Of a stretch of DNA of 64,000 nucleotides, positions 52,640 to 64,000 are shown one piece after another. The notes beneath the pieces were generated by a model. That model saw only the letters and a program-made list of their open reading frames with translations, did no database searches and was not told the DNA's origin. The stretch is from Amia ocellicauda (Eukaryota > Chordata > Actinopteri > Amiiformes > Amiidae): positions 15,215,550 through 15,279,549 of the forward strand of contig NC_089869.1 of the NCBI RefSeq assembly GCF_036373705.1, written 5' to 3'. The position numbers and the translations under genes were made by a program. How positions within the stretch are numbered: position 1 is the stretch's first letter; every line of letters starts with the position of its first letter.

Positions 52640-55600
52640 ATGAGTGAGTTCCGTATTCACCACGACGTGAACGAGTTGCTCAGTCTGCTCCATGTGCGTG
52701 GCGGCGATGGGGCAGAGGTCTACATTGACCTCCTGCAGAAGAACAGGACGCCCTACGTCACCACCACAGTGTCTGCACACAGCGCCAAGGTAGGCTTTAT
52801 CTTTTGTTCTGCACCCTTTCTTACTTTATGTGCCATCAAGTACTTTTTTAATGGTGCATTTAAATGTTGAAAGCTGGACATCTAGGGGGAACAAGATATA
52901 GTAGATATATGGGAGCAATATCACTTAAACAGTTTGTGATTGATACCTAGACTTTTTGTTATGCTTTTCCAGGTGATTGGGGCAGCTCATTTTATTCTTG
53001 AAAATATATTTAGTTATCTGTTGTAATGGACTTATTTAGGGTTAACTGGTTAACTGGTCTTTAATAACAGGTGAAAATTGCTGAATATTCAAAAACACCC
53101 GAGGACTTCTTAAAAAAATATGATGAACTGAAATCCAGGAATGTCCGAAACTTGGATCCCCTGGTTTATCTGCTATCCAAGTTGACTGAAGATAAAGAGG
53201 TAATTGAAGTGATTCGCAAAACAAACTGTACATGATGACTACAACCACCCGAAAATACGTCAGGACGTGGTTTTATTATTGTATTTATATTTATATTATT
53301 TCTATAATGGGGGATCTAATTTACACTTAGATTTTGTTTGGTTTCTGATTTTTCCAGACCCTGCAATATCTGCAACAGAATGCTAAGGAAAAATCTGAGC
53401 TCTCGGCAAATGCTGCGTCTAGTAGCAGCACGAACTTCAACATTCCTGCAACCAGTACGAAGATGTCAATGCAAGAACTGGAGGAGCTCAGGAAGAAGCT
53501 GGGGAATGTGACCGCCAGCTCCACTGTACAGCAGGTATCCCATAATGCTCTGGATTCTCTCATCTCTGCAGTTTTCTAGTTAAAGACACAGAATGGTTAC
53601 ATTGCAGTTCTTACAGATATTAGGTCTATAACCTGTGTGAAGGGATATATTTTGAAGGCTACAGCTTTACAAGATAAAAGCTTTGAGTGTCTCAGTTTAT
53701 GATTATTCTTTTTTTAATTTGCTGTGACTGATCTGCCTTTTCTGTAGGTTTATTCCTTTTTTTTTTCGTTTAGCCCTCCGAGGTGACTAGGAAGATGCTT
53801 AGGGACAGACATAATAAGAAGAATCCCATGCAGCCCATTCCTGTGTTTCCAAACTGGGTTTATGACAGGCCTGCTCTTATTGGGGATTTCATCACGGGCA
53901 CCAGTGGGATGACTGAGCCAGCAGTTGCTGTTGGTATGTCTTTCCCAGTTTATTGGACATTGTCAGAAGATGAAAAACGTTCCTACATTTGCACTTCAGA
54001 TAAACTCAGTGGTCAGCATTCCTTATCACCCCCTTAAAAAGGCAACTAATAGCAAAATCTGATAGTGTATACTTATCTTAGAACAACTAATTACCTTCAT
54101 GATACTTATATATATTTTGATGGATTCAAGATAACTTGAAAAAAGACTGAGTAATTCGTGTATTTCATATTTCCCTAGGCAACTTGCCATTAGCTGCTCA
54201 GGAGCAAGCTTTAGTAGAAGACCTGTTGTATTTACTGATTGGAGTGGATGGCAGAGAGATTACAGCCCAGCCAGTTTTGGGCCGACAGAGCCGCTCCTTT
54301 ATTGTTGATGCCACTCTAGACATGTCCATTAAAGAGCTTGTGAACCGTATTCTGCCCATTGCTGCCAGTTATTCCACAATAACAAGGTATGTGAAATTGC
54401 AGGTACTTCACTTTCACCAAATGCCATTTCCTTATATGCTTATTATTGTTTCCTTTTGCATTGTTTTGCTTAAGATACCTTTTTCTGTTGGTTATCAATA
54501 AAAGTCTGTCAGTTGAAAGTGGTTTTGGTGCACTATTAGATGGCAGTCATCCTTCCAGTCCAGATTTTTCAAACCAGTGCCATCAGTGTGAGATAACTGT
54601 GCTGTTGTAGGTGGCACCTTTTTAAATTAGTTGTTAAATATAGGTGTTCGGCATTAAAAACTGGCACTTTTCATTTAAGCTGTTACTTGCTTAGGGGCGT
54701 ACCACTGAATTGGGCATTTATCATGATCCCCGCAGGTTCATTGAAGAGAAGTCTTCTTTTGAATACGGCCAAGTCAATCACGCATTGACCGCAGCCATGA
54801 GAACATTAATGAAGGAGTACATGATCCTGGTGACCCAGCTGGAACACCTGCAAAGACAGAGCATGCTATCTCTTCAGAAACTGTGGTTTTATATTCAGCC
54901 CACAATGAGAACAATGGAAATCCTAGCTTCGATTGGTGAGTTCAGTACCCAGCAGTATGATGTGAAGTGAGTTAAATTTATCACACAACAGTTCACTTGG
55001 TATACATCTAAGTGGTGTGAAATGCAATGATATGTAAGAAGCTGCTTTGTTTTCAGCAGACCTTATTCAGTTTTCTTTGAATTTTTGAGTAACTTTAGTG
55101 GTTTTCTTTTTAATTTTATATTTATATAGCAACCTCAGTTGATAAGGGAGACTGCATGGGTGGCGCAACACTCAGTCTCCTTCATGACCGGACGTTCAAC
55201 TTCACCGGAGACAGTCAGGCCCAGGAGTTGTGTCTGTACCTCACGAAAGCAGCCAGCGTTCCTTATTTTGAAATCCTGGAGAAGTGGATCTACAGGGGGA
55301 TCATCAAAGACCCATACAGGTACATCCTGAAGGACTGTAAGGGTTTTATTTTACTTACAACATAGGGTAGTTACAGCCTTCTTACTGACTGTTTTTTGTT
55401 GTAATAAGTGAATTCATGGTGGAAGAACATGAGCTGCAGAAGGAAAAGATTCAGGAAGACTATAATGATAAGTACTGGGATCAGAGATACACCATAGTGC
55501 AGCACAGAATCCCATCCTTCCTCCAAAAGATGGCCGACAAAATATTGAGCACAGGTAGGCTCGGCACTTTTTCTCTTTCACATCCAATGTTTCCTTTTTT

Positions 55601-58600
55601 TTTGGCATTACACAGCTTGTGTGTTCATGTGTTCACTTTTACTGTCTCAGCTCTTGTGATACTACGGTTACTTGTTTCATTTTTTATTTTATTTAATTTT
55701 TTGCATAAATTCAGTATTTATCCAGTGGTGTTCTGTTTCGTGTATCTTGTCCCGTGGTCTAGGGAAGTATCTGAATGTTGTGAGGGAGTGTGGTCGTGAT
55801 GTCACCTGTCCCGATGCTAAAGAGGTCCTCTACACACTGAAAGAGAGGGCGTATGTAGAGCAAATTGAAAAAGCCTACAATTACGCCAGCAAGGTCCTTC
55901 TGGATTTCTTGATGCAGGAAAAGGAGCTGGTAACACGACTGCGGTAAATTCACTAATGTTAATTGCGTTTAGGTCAGAAATGATCACTTCATTCTTGTTT
56001 AGGGGAGTCTGGGTGCTGTGTTTTAAAGGCATTTTGCTGAAAATGTTCTGAAAGTAAATGTCCTCCAGCGTATATTAAAATTAACAATATGCTATTGGTC
56101 TTTTTCCTACAGGTCAATAAAGCACTATTTTTTAATGGACAAGGGGGACTTTTTTGTCCACTTTATGGACTTAACCGAGGAAGAGCTGAAAAAGCCGGTT
56201 GATGACATCATTCCCCCGAGGCTAGAAGCTCTACTGGAGCTGGCTTTGAGGATGAGCACTGCAAATACAGACCCATTCAAAGACGACTTAAAGGTGTTGT
56301 ACATGTCAGATCAGTCCATTTACATATATTTCTACCTCATTGTAGATCAAGTATTTGTTAACTTTTCAATAGATTTCTGAAGTCCGCCCAACTTCATGTA
56401 AAATTGTAGTTTCATATTAGATGTTTCTCAGCTGTCCATGTGGTGGCGCCATGTAGCTACTTTGTAGAATACAGAAGTTTCTGAAACACCTCATATTTCA
56501 TTCTGATTGATTTAAATTAATTACCCTTTGAATGGATTTACAGATTGACTTGATGCCACATGATGTCATCACTCAATTGCTGCGGGTTCTAGCAATAGAA
56601 ACAAAGCAAGAAAAGTCTATCATCAATGCGGACCCAACCGAAATCTGTCTGAGTGGGCTGGAGGCGTTCTCTTTTGACTATATTGTTAAATGGCCGCTGT
56701 CACTTATTATCAACAGGTAAGACCTGTTCAGGGGAAATTGTTTAGTGTTATTTTAGACAATTTTATATTTATTTTATGAAGCAGCTATAGATAACAGAAA
56801 ATAAATCAGAAACTGACACATAGGATGTTTGACATTTGAAGTTTGTCTTCTTTATCCAGGAAAGCTTTGACCAGATATCAGATGCTGTTTCGCCACATGT
56901 TTTATTGTAAGCATGTGGAGAGACTTCTGTGCAATGTGTGGATCAGCAACAAAACTGCAAAACAATATTCACTTCATTCTGCTAAATGGTAGGTTGAAGG
57001 AAAAGTAAAAATATTCCCACATCTAGTCCCTGAACACCATTTCTTAATAGTATTTTAATTTTAACTTTTAAATTTTTTTGTAGGTTTGCTGCAGCTTTTA
57101 CCCTGAGACAGCGTATGCTGAATTTTGTCCAGAATATACAGTACTACATGATGTTTGAAGTAATGGAACCAACATGGCATATCATGGAGAATAACCTGAA
57201 ATTGGTAAGCATGATCCATGGGATGGGTTATCAATTTCAGGTTGACCAGAAATCTGACTCACTGACTACAGTATGTTATTTTTAATCATGTAGACCAGTG
57301 GTTTTCAAACTGGTCCTGAAGTACCCCCTGCTGGTTTTTGTCCCAACAGAGCTCTTAATTGCTTAATTGAATCCTTAATTCAACTAACAAAGAAATTTAC
57401 CATTAAATTAAGTAATTAAGACCTTGGCTGGAACAAAAACCAACAGGGCAGGGGCACTCCAGGACCGGATTGAAAACCATTGATGTAGATCACAAGAGTA
57501 CGCATGTGGTAAGATATATACAAATCCTGTGATATGTGCGCCCCCATACCTTTCCCCATGTCTACTCTTGTGATCTACGTGATGAAGTCATTTTTCATAT
57601 GGGCTCAACAGAGTAGCCTTCTATAGTGTTTACTAATTACTAGAAGGCTGAACGATGTGACGAGCTTACCTGATCCTGAAAACCACCAGTGGTCGGGGGA
57701 CTTTCCTGGATGTAACTATGATTAGGAGCTCTCTTTGTTCTTTTTAATCATGCCTTGAATACGGTACTATTACTCATAATGAGTTTTATCATAAGATATT
57801 ATGAAAGAAGTTTGCCTATCATGATATTTCCAGTGCAAACCTTGACATAAAGTTGATTTAACACTATCAGTGTTAACTGTGCAAATTGTGTCCCCTAGGC
57901 TTCAAACATTGACGATGTGTTATGCCACCACACCAGCTTCCTGGATAACTGTCTGAAGGACTGCATGTTAACCAACCCTGAGCTTTTAAAGATCTTCTCT
58001 AAGCTGATGTCTGTGTGTGTGATGTTCACCAACTGCATGCAGGTCTGTTGAGGTCACAAACGGAAACCTCAAACCAATGTTGAGGTTGGAAAATACGTTT
58101 GCCATTTTGTATTGAGCAGATAATTGTACTGGCAAAACATTTGTTTATTAATCTCCTCAGTAGATTGTTCAGGTGGCAGTCTGTGTGTAATATTTTGAAA
58201 TAGTTATATTAGATTTAATGCAATCACTGAGGAATTATTGCCATTATTGATCATTCTGCTGCATTTTCAATGTCTGCTGTTTGACCCCAGAGGTTTACCC
58301 AGAGTATGAGAATGGACAGTGAGATGAGTCGTCTCACACTTGAACACGGAACGATGAGCGGCCCTCCAACGCAGAACGAACGCATCGAGGAGGCAGAGAA
58401 GAAAAAGCTCACTTCCAAGGTGAGATACTAGGCCTGTCTTTGGAAAAATAACAGTGGGCATAAAAGCCTAGAAACAAAAGGGAAAATTACACATTCAGGG
58501 AGTCTAAAGATTTTAATTTTATTTTTCCTTTCAGTATTTAGCTGAGCACGTTGATGCCCTGCAGTCTGCGGCCGGATTTGAGGCAACCATCAACAAGTTT

Positions 58601-58868
58601 GATAATAATTTCAGCACTCACTTACTGGACCTCTTGGACAAACTTAGTATTTACAGCACCAATGACTGTGAACACAGTATGATAAACATCATCTACCGGT
58701 GAGTTTGGTCATGGAAAACAGATTGTAGATGAAAAAGCACAACCCAGAGGAGCAGCGATCACAGCTAATGGTTTTGTTTGTTCGTTTTGCAGGCTGGACT
58801 TCAATGGTTTCTACACAGAACGTCTGGAGCGCATGTCTACTGAAAGGAGTCAAAAGGCAGCTGCCTAG
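52640..58868 (+). CDS. tubgcp2: Gamma-tubulin complex component 2 (17 coding exons)
   Basis: Exons: 52,640-52,789; 53,071-53,199; 53,358-53,534; 53,774-53,933; 54,179-54,386; 54,736-54,935; 55,130-55,319; 55,409-55,554; 55,763-55,943; 56,113-56,293; 56,544-56,716; 56,860-56,988; 57,084-57,204; 57,899-58,042; 58,291-58,419; 58,535-58,698; 58,793-58,868. All junctions are GT-AG and phases fit, giving 885 residues (human about 902). GCP2 pairs with GCP3 in the gamma-tubulin small complex, the microtubule nucleator at centrosomes and spindle poles. The start MSEFRIHHDVNELLSLL is nearly identical to human. The GRIP1 domain spans about residues 215-505 (FEYGQVNHAL, QELCLYLTKAAS, EDYNDKYWDQRYTIVQ). 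The GRIP2 gamma-tubulin-binding domain follows to about 860 (MLFRHMFYCKHVER, VMEPTWH, INKFDNNFS). The mammalian proline-rich tail after ERSQKA is absent. The gene looks intact and active. Confidence 0.97.
57285..57583. mobile_element. Foldback element in tubgcp2 intron 13, split by a hAT-like element
   Basis: A perfect 16-base inverted repeat, GTAGATCACAAGAGTA (57,485-57,500) and its reverse complement (57,563-57,578), flanks an imperfectly self-complementary middle. If the inserted element (57,296-57,482) and one target-site copy are ignored, the left arm extends back to 57,285. The arms then match at 20 of 21 bases (right arm 57,563-57,583). It is therefore an older palindromic element interrupted by a later transposon. 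Its family is unknown. Confidence 0.55.
57296..57482. mobile_element. Nonautonomous hAT-like DNA transposon (MITE)
   Basis: A 187-base element with long imperfect terminal inverted repeats of about 90 bases. The left end starts CAGTGGTTTTCAAACTGG; the reverse complement of the right end starts CAATGGTTTTCAATCCGG. CAGTGGTT-type termini are typical of hAT/Charlie elements. The flanking octamers ATGTAGAC (57,288-57,295) and ATGTAGAT (57,483-57,490) are an 8-base target-site duplication with one mismatch, the size expected for hAT. No transposase is encoded. It lies within intron 13, and a partial relative is at 17,752-17,830. Confidence 0.75.
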
Positions 58869-59660
58869 ATGCAAATTAAATGCTCTTAGGCTCACTCTAG
58901 AGAAGCACAGCACACTGCACTCACAGTGTATTAGATTCAGGACTTGGCCTTATGAAAAGATAACACATTATTAATTCATTATCTCAATTCCAACACTTAC
59001 AGAAAGAAGAAAAGTCCTCACTAGGTGTTGTGAGAGAGCATGCTGTATTATTTGCTCTTGACGTTGAAGTGTGTGTACGTGTATCTAATGGAAAATGCCA
59101 CCCTGGGTATGAATCATCTAGCAAGAGTGGACTTGAACATGAAAATGATGAGCCTTCTTTTCTTAACTAAGGGAGCAAATGCAGAGATTTATTGACTTGT
59201 ATTTCCATTGCCAATACGGCATCCCTGGTGGAGGCGTTATTTTAATTTAAAGAAATATAAAACATGACTACATTTTGTCCATACACGTGTTATATTGTCA
59301 AGCTCCAATATCTCACGGTTGTTAGATTAACAACGCCCAGATTTTAAATTAGATAGTTTGGTGGTTACCACAAAATGACCTCCGCCTAGGATGACAGTTG
59401 CAAACACGTTACTGGTGCTCCTCAGCTTACAAAGCATGTGAATAAATCTTGACATTTGAACATTTCTTTCAAACTCAAAGTGTATATATCGATAGGAGCA
59501 GGTTATCAATAAGTGTTGTCTTCCTTTAAAATTAGTATGATCATTGCGAGAATGTCTTCCTGTAGGATCAGTTTTGATTTGATCACAACTCTGTTTTATT
59601 TCAAAGTTTTATTGTCATCTTTAACTGAATAAACAGTAAATACTCATATGAAAGGTAGCT
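58869..59660 (+). other. tubgcp2: tubgcp2 3' UTR (inferred)
   Basis: Noncoding sequence after the stop codon. AATAAA at 59,628-59,633 is a plausible poly(A) signal; another lies near 59,770. No other gene is seen here. Confidence 0.5.
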
Positions 59661-60590
59661 TGTGTAAACCGTTTTCAGAAGTCTTTGATTAGAGAGTAGC
59701 GACCACTTGCTAGTCATCTGTTTTTAATGATGAAAATAACCTTCAGGGCACTTTACTAAATTGTTATTAAAATAAATGTTATATAATTCTACTGCAGAAC
59801 TGTGCGCTTCATTTGTTTGAATGTATAGTGTCAGAATAACGTTCAGCCCTTTTTCCCGGTGAAGAAAGTTGTTTCTACCTAGCATATATGCAAATGAAAA
59901 TGTTTCACATAGGTGTTCAAAATGCTAATGTAAGAAACAATTAGATTTCCCTGTTAATACATATTTAATGCACAAACTAAGACTGGACATAACCCTGCAA
60001 TCAATAGAGAAGAGCGTTTTAATATAAATATATTTTTATACAAAAGTCTTTAAAATCTCTTGGATGTGGACATTATTTATGACAATATGAAAAGAACTAG
60101 TATTTAAATTATGACAAATTGTTTGAATTGACCGTAATCACACAATGTTATTAAAGGTCTCCATTGTATGACACTAATTTCTTTATACACAATTATTTCA
60201 CCATTCATTAAGTCACAAAACACCCTCTTCCTCTGCTGCTGAAGACTAGGCTACCAGGCTGTGCTTAAAATGAAACCTTTAATTGGGGGAAAATCAGTAA
60301 CGCACTGAATAAATCCACAACACATATATACTTATGTAGTTTCATGTTTTGAAGTATGAACTAATCTAACCACAGGCAAAGAAAAAATCCATGTTCCTTG
60401 GAAAACAGGCTTAGCTACATCATGTTTTTTTTAATTGTATTACACACAAATAGAAGTGTAATTAAATGAATGTATCTTCATGTTCCGACAGCACCAGTGA
60501 GTTTAATGTACAGAAATACAGATTAAAGCACAGGATTGCACTCAAAAACCTAGTGTACTGTAGCTTTGCTCCAATAGGCAGTTTAATAAG
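59661..60590. other. tubgcp2-adam8 intergenic DNA
   Basis: AT-rich, with only short frames without motifs. A second AATAAA near 59,770 could extend the tubgcp2 transcript slightly. Nothing else recognised. Confidence 0.5.
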
Positions 60591-60597
60591 AGCTCGT

Positions 60598-60779
60598 TTC
60601 CTTCAGTTGGCTGACTCAGCCCATGACTCTCCACATGCGGTTTCCTGTAAGACGCTCATATGCTAATTCCCACCAAACGGCACAGGCGGGGCTCGCAGGA
60701 AACTTCCCCGTGTCTTCAACTGGAGTCACTGGAGTCAGAGGTTTGCACATCTGGAGGCACAGCGCGTCCCGGCACAGCC
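60598..60779 (+). promoter_or_regulatory. adam8: adam8 promoter and 5' UTR
   Basis: Upstream of the adam8 ATG are a perfect palindromic MAF/AP-1 element GCTGACTCAGC (60,610-60,620) and an ETS-like TTTCCTG near 60,640. Next come a GC box GGCGGGGC (60,685-60,692) and an NF-kappaB-type GGAAACTTCC (60,698-60,707). No TATA box is evident. The motif set fits an inflammation- or stress-inducible gene, in line with what is known of ADAM8. Binding is inferred. Confidence 0.5.
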
Positions 60780-62754
60780 ATGCACCGACCTGTGTTTCTT
60801 CTGTCTGCCTTCATATGCGTTTTTTCCTTGGGTAAGCTCCACATTCCTGCTTGGAAATACTATGTCTTTTTTTTTAGTGATTAGTACAATTTTCTAATTC
60901 TCAGTTTTATTATTGATCAGGTTGTTGTTAACGTAGAAAGTTGCTGCTATGTCTGAATACAATACTTCATAATAGTTTATATCAGTACCATACACTAAAA
61001 CTTGTGTATGTATTTACGCATTTAGCAAAAGTGCAGTCGCAACAAGCTTCAGTTGTGACCTTCGGGCGTTTGTATTATAACTTCGTGTTACTTTCACATC
61101 CAACTATGGTTAGGTCCAAGATTGTGCTTGATGTTCTCATTGGATGACTTCATCATGGTCTTAAGTTTCATTTAGTGTTCAGTGCTTATTTAATTGAGAT
61201 TTCATCTGCTGATATCTTAATTCATGACATAGAAATGCATCACTTCTCTCCAGCAGCATGGGGGCACTTTTGTTACAATGTTGCCCATGTATTTCAATCC
61301 CATTACTATTTTCTATCATTTGGTTTGTATTGTGAAATGATTTTTAAACCTAAAAAGCCCAACAACAACACATTTCTTGGAAATGTAATGTATTGTTGCA
61401 TCATTAAATAATACACCTTTATATTTCTAAGACTTCCACAAGCTGCCTGATGTGGAGAAGTACGAAGTTGTTAAACCTCTCAGACTGAATAATGCCAGAA
61501 CAAAAAGAAGCCTCTCTTCAAAACAGGTGTGGCATTTAATCACTGTTTTCATAATGATCATCACTTTTTAGTAGTAATAGTGGTATTTAATTTTAACCTG
61601 GATGTGTGTGCTTGATTTTATTAATTTATTATTATTATTATTATTTACTATTGAATTAATTTGAATATCTAACAATTAATGTTTAAAGTTTGAAAGTGAA
61701 CATTATGACAGAATAATGCTTCTGAAAGTTATTCTGTCCAATTCGCCCTGAAACCTCTTAGACTGAGGTTCATTTTAGTGCTGATCACAAGGTTTCCAAA
61801 GTCTCTGTCCTCCTAGCCATAATATATTGTGGCTTCAATTCCCTCTTCCAATGATTGGGGCTCCAAGAAGCTATACAAACCCTTAGTCATTACTTTGTAT
61901 TTTAATCCACATAATCATACACTGCAACTACTATGTCTTGTGCGAATAATTATGGCTTGGGAATAAAATGGATACTAAACCAGGGAGGCCCGTGCCCTCG
62001 CCAGGGCTGTGATTGATGTTTCCTTTTTCCTTTCTCATCATGCACTGGATTATACCAAGAGCCACTTGGGACCATTTAAATGGACCATTATTTTGGTTGT
62101 TGCCCTCCCCCAACATCCTAATACCACATGTAAACGTGTACAAAAACTAAGAACTGTTAAACCCACAGAAAATGTACTGTTTTAGTATTTTTCACTCTAA
62201 ACTGAAGTTTTAAATGAAAGTCTGTGGCCCAGGTTCATAATGTTAGTGTGAATGTTAATGTTAGAATTAGAAAAAATACTGTCATCTTTGTGATACCTCT
62301 CTGGGAGTACACTGAGAAATTGCTCAGGGCCAAAGAGGGTGCTGGGGAAATTAGGATAATAGCTTCCTCTGGTACATAATGGTTTCAGCCACTAAGGCGT
62401 TAAAACGAACCATCTGGGATTTGTAAACCACTAATTCTTTAATGGATTAGACACAGTAACATCTTATTGACATCACTGATGGACTGTTGTCAGAGCCCAC
62501 AGAATGTGACCAGTTTCATTTTCATAAACTCGGTTATGTGATTGATGACATATTTACTCTATGGTAGGCTGTTTCTATTGTTAGGTTTCAGTCAATTTTG
62601 GGCAACACTGCTAGACCAAATAGACTGTGTTCTGTATACATCAGAATTATTGTTAAGATTTACCTTTACATTTGTAGAGTCTTTACCCTGACGAGCTGCA
62701 GTACGCTTTGACTGTGGAGGGAAGGAATTATACCATCAATCTTGAAAAGAACAG
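60780..62754 (+). CDS. adam8: ADAM metallopeptidase domain 8, first three coding exons (partial, continues past the window)
   Basis: Exons seen: 60,780-60,831; 61,432-61,526; 62,678-62,754, in consistent phases (76 complete codons plus two bases). Exon 1 encodes a signal peptide (MHRPVFLLSAFICVFSLG). Exons 2 and 3 encode the start of the prodomain, with YEVVKPLRL (mammalian ADAM8 has EQYEVVLPWRL), the dibasic RTKRSL, then LYPDELQYAL and GRNYTINLEKNR (human GHNFTLHLRKNR). The catalytic, disintegrin, Cys-rich and transmembrane domains must lie beyond 64,000. ADAM8 is a cell-surface metalloprotease-disintegrin of leukocytes (family knowledge). Position after tubgcp2 on the same strand matches mammals and strengthens the call. 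A LINE begins within a few bases of the exon 3 donor. Confidence 0.85.
61626..61645. repeat. (ATT)n microsatellite
   Basis: About six ATT units in adam8 intron 2. Confidence 0.85.
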
Positions 62755-62756
62755 GT

Positions 62757-63665
62757 AAAATACCAATCCACAAGAAAGGGGACAAAACTGAGCCATGAAA
62801 ATTACAGACCTGAGATCAGTCTCACCTGCATTACTCGTAAAATGTTGGAAAAAATGATTAGACAGGAAATAGAGGAGCATCTTAATGAAAACCATATTCT
62901 TGGAGATAGTCAACATGGGTTTAGACGAGGCAGATCATGTCTTGAATGTTTTGAACATGCAACTGCAGCTGTAGATCATGTGAAAGCAGATGATATGATA
63001 TACTTAGATTTTCAAAAAGCTTTTGATAAGATTCCACACCAAAGACTGATCCTCAGATTGGAAGCTGTTGGCATTCAGGGTAATGTAAGTAGATGGATTA
63101 TGAACTGGTTGATGTCTAGGAAACCGAGGGTGTTGATTAGAGGAGTCGCTTCTAACTGGAGTGAGGTTGTTAGTGGAGTTCCACAGGGATCAGTACTAGG
63201 GCCTGTGCTTTTTCTAATCTATATTAATGATCTGGACTCTGGGATAGTTAGCAAACTTGTCAAATTTGCAGTTGATACTAAAATAGGTGGCTCAGCAGAT
63301 ACAATCTCGGCAGCATAGGCTATTCAGAGGGATAATATTCAGTTGTGGACAAGTGCAAGGTAATATGTCCAATATAATTACACTATGGGAGGAATAGAAC
63401 TAGATGAAGTATCGCATGAGAAAGACCTAGGAGTCTATGTGGACTCACTTTCTCCATCCAAACAATGTGGGTAAGCCATAAAAAAGGCAAACACAATGCT
63501 AGGGTATATTGTCAAAAGTGTTGAATTGAGCACAAGGGCAGTAATGTTCAGACTGTACAATGCACTAGTTAGAGCTCATCTGGATACTGTGGACAGTTCT
63601 GGGCTCCACACTTCAAGAAAGATATCGCTGCTCTAGAGGCAGTTCAGAGGAGAGCAACCAGATGT
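62757..63665 (+). mobile_element. 5'-truncated, inactive CR1/Jockey-type LINE with reverse transcriptase fragment
   Basis: Starts within the GDKTEP...NYRP region of a LINE reverse transcriptase (frameshifted near 62,795). It is then open from 62,842 to a stop at 63,316-63,318. Domains in order: HGFRRGRSC, motif A IYLDFQKAFDKIPH with its catalytic Asp, motif B SGVPQGSVLGP, and motif C reading FAVDTK instead of FADDTK (Val codon at 63,271-63,273). The C-terminal region (YTMGG, HEKDLGV, ALVRAHLD) follows with stops and shifts. The endonuclease domain and 5' part are missing. The copy cannot be autonomous. It lies in adam8 intron 3, in sense orientation. Confidence 0.85.
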
Positions 63666-63759
63666 CATCATCTCTGTGCTATGATTTAATGTAAACGTTT
63701 CAATCAACGGTGTTTTGAGGAAATGCGAATTGTACGAAACATGAATCGATCAATTTATA

Positions 63760-63980
63760 TACAGTTGCATCCAAAAGTATTTACATCCTTCATTTTGTTT
63801 AACAACTGTTCTTCATTAAAGTATACGTATTCATCAACTGTATGTTTTCAGAGCATGTTGAACACTGACACAGCCTAGAGAAAGATTCAATATTACAGAT
63901 GATTGTCAGAAGAGGGGGGTTGTGTAAACTTTGTACTGCCACTCCATTGAAATCAAATGTGTATAATTATTGTTAAACAT
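63760..63980. mobile_element. Tc1/mariner-like terminal sequence, nonautonomous or partial
   Basis: TACAGTTGCATCCAAAAGTATTTACATCC (63,761 onward) resembles Tc1-like terminal repeats (CAGT..., then CAAAAGTATTCA...). About 150 bases later, GGGGGTTGTGTAAACTTTGTACTGCC resembles the opposite subterminal region. No transposase is present between them. It may be an internally deleted element; the right boundary is uncertain. Confidence 0.4.
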
Positions 63981-64000
63981 TATTACTTGTTTATTTCTAT

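Overview
This is vertebrate nuclear DNA: multi-exon genes with GT-AG introns, long AT-rich intergenic sequence, microsatellites, LINE and DNA-transposon relics, and no bacterial-type operons. Four genes lie in the right third, in the order msx3 (+), znf511 (-), tubgcp2 (+), adam8 (+, only its 5' end). This is the same gene neighbourhood as rodent Adam8-Tubgcp2-Zfp511-Msx3 and human 10q26.3, where MSX3 has been lost. Retention of msx3, slowly evolving proteins (the TUBGCP2 product is close to human over nearly its whole length) and fish-type repeats suggest a ray-finned fish, possibly a slow-evolving non-teleost such as a gar or bowfin. The species is an inference.

Layout. 1-43,280: a gene-free, AT-rich stretch of about 43 kb next to a developmental homeobox gene. 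Several islands have a more balanced, enhancer-like composition (about 1-660, 7,480-7,740, 8,120-8,430, 9,090-9,320, 16,800-16,980, 18,230-18,480, 21,600-21,960, 24,280-25,400, 26,300-27,000, 32,980-33,140 and 42,300-43,260). Two of them carry clusters of TCF/LEF cores, and one holds a perfect SMAD-box palindrome. A LINE 3' fragment (39.1-39.5 kb) and part of a hAT-like element (17.75 kb) also lie here. 43,469-44,997: msx3 in two exons, with a TATA/CCAAT/GC-box promoter and a 3' UTR of about 1.9 kb. 48,417-51,718: znf511 in six coding exons on the minus strand. 51,719-52,639: a short head-to-head promoter shared with tubgcp2. 52,640-58,868: a complete tubgcp2 in 17 coding exons. 60,780-62,754: the first three coding exons of adam8. 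A dead 5'-truncated LINE abuts the exon 3 splice donor, and a Tc1-like terminus lies near the window end.

The genes do not form a functional pathway. msx3 encodes a Groucho-type homeodomain repressor and probably owns the left-hand regulatory territory. znf511 and tubgcp2 look like housekeeping genes sharing a promoter. adam8 encodes a metalloprotease-disintegrin with inflammatory-type promoter motifs. I found no new molecular system. The most informative observations are the candidate msx3 enhancers, a nested transposon insertion in tubgcp2 intron 13 that can be reconstructed, and the LINE sitting on the adam8 splice donor. Exon boundaries were derived by hand from frame, splice sites and remembered family sequences; no database search was possible.
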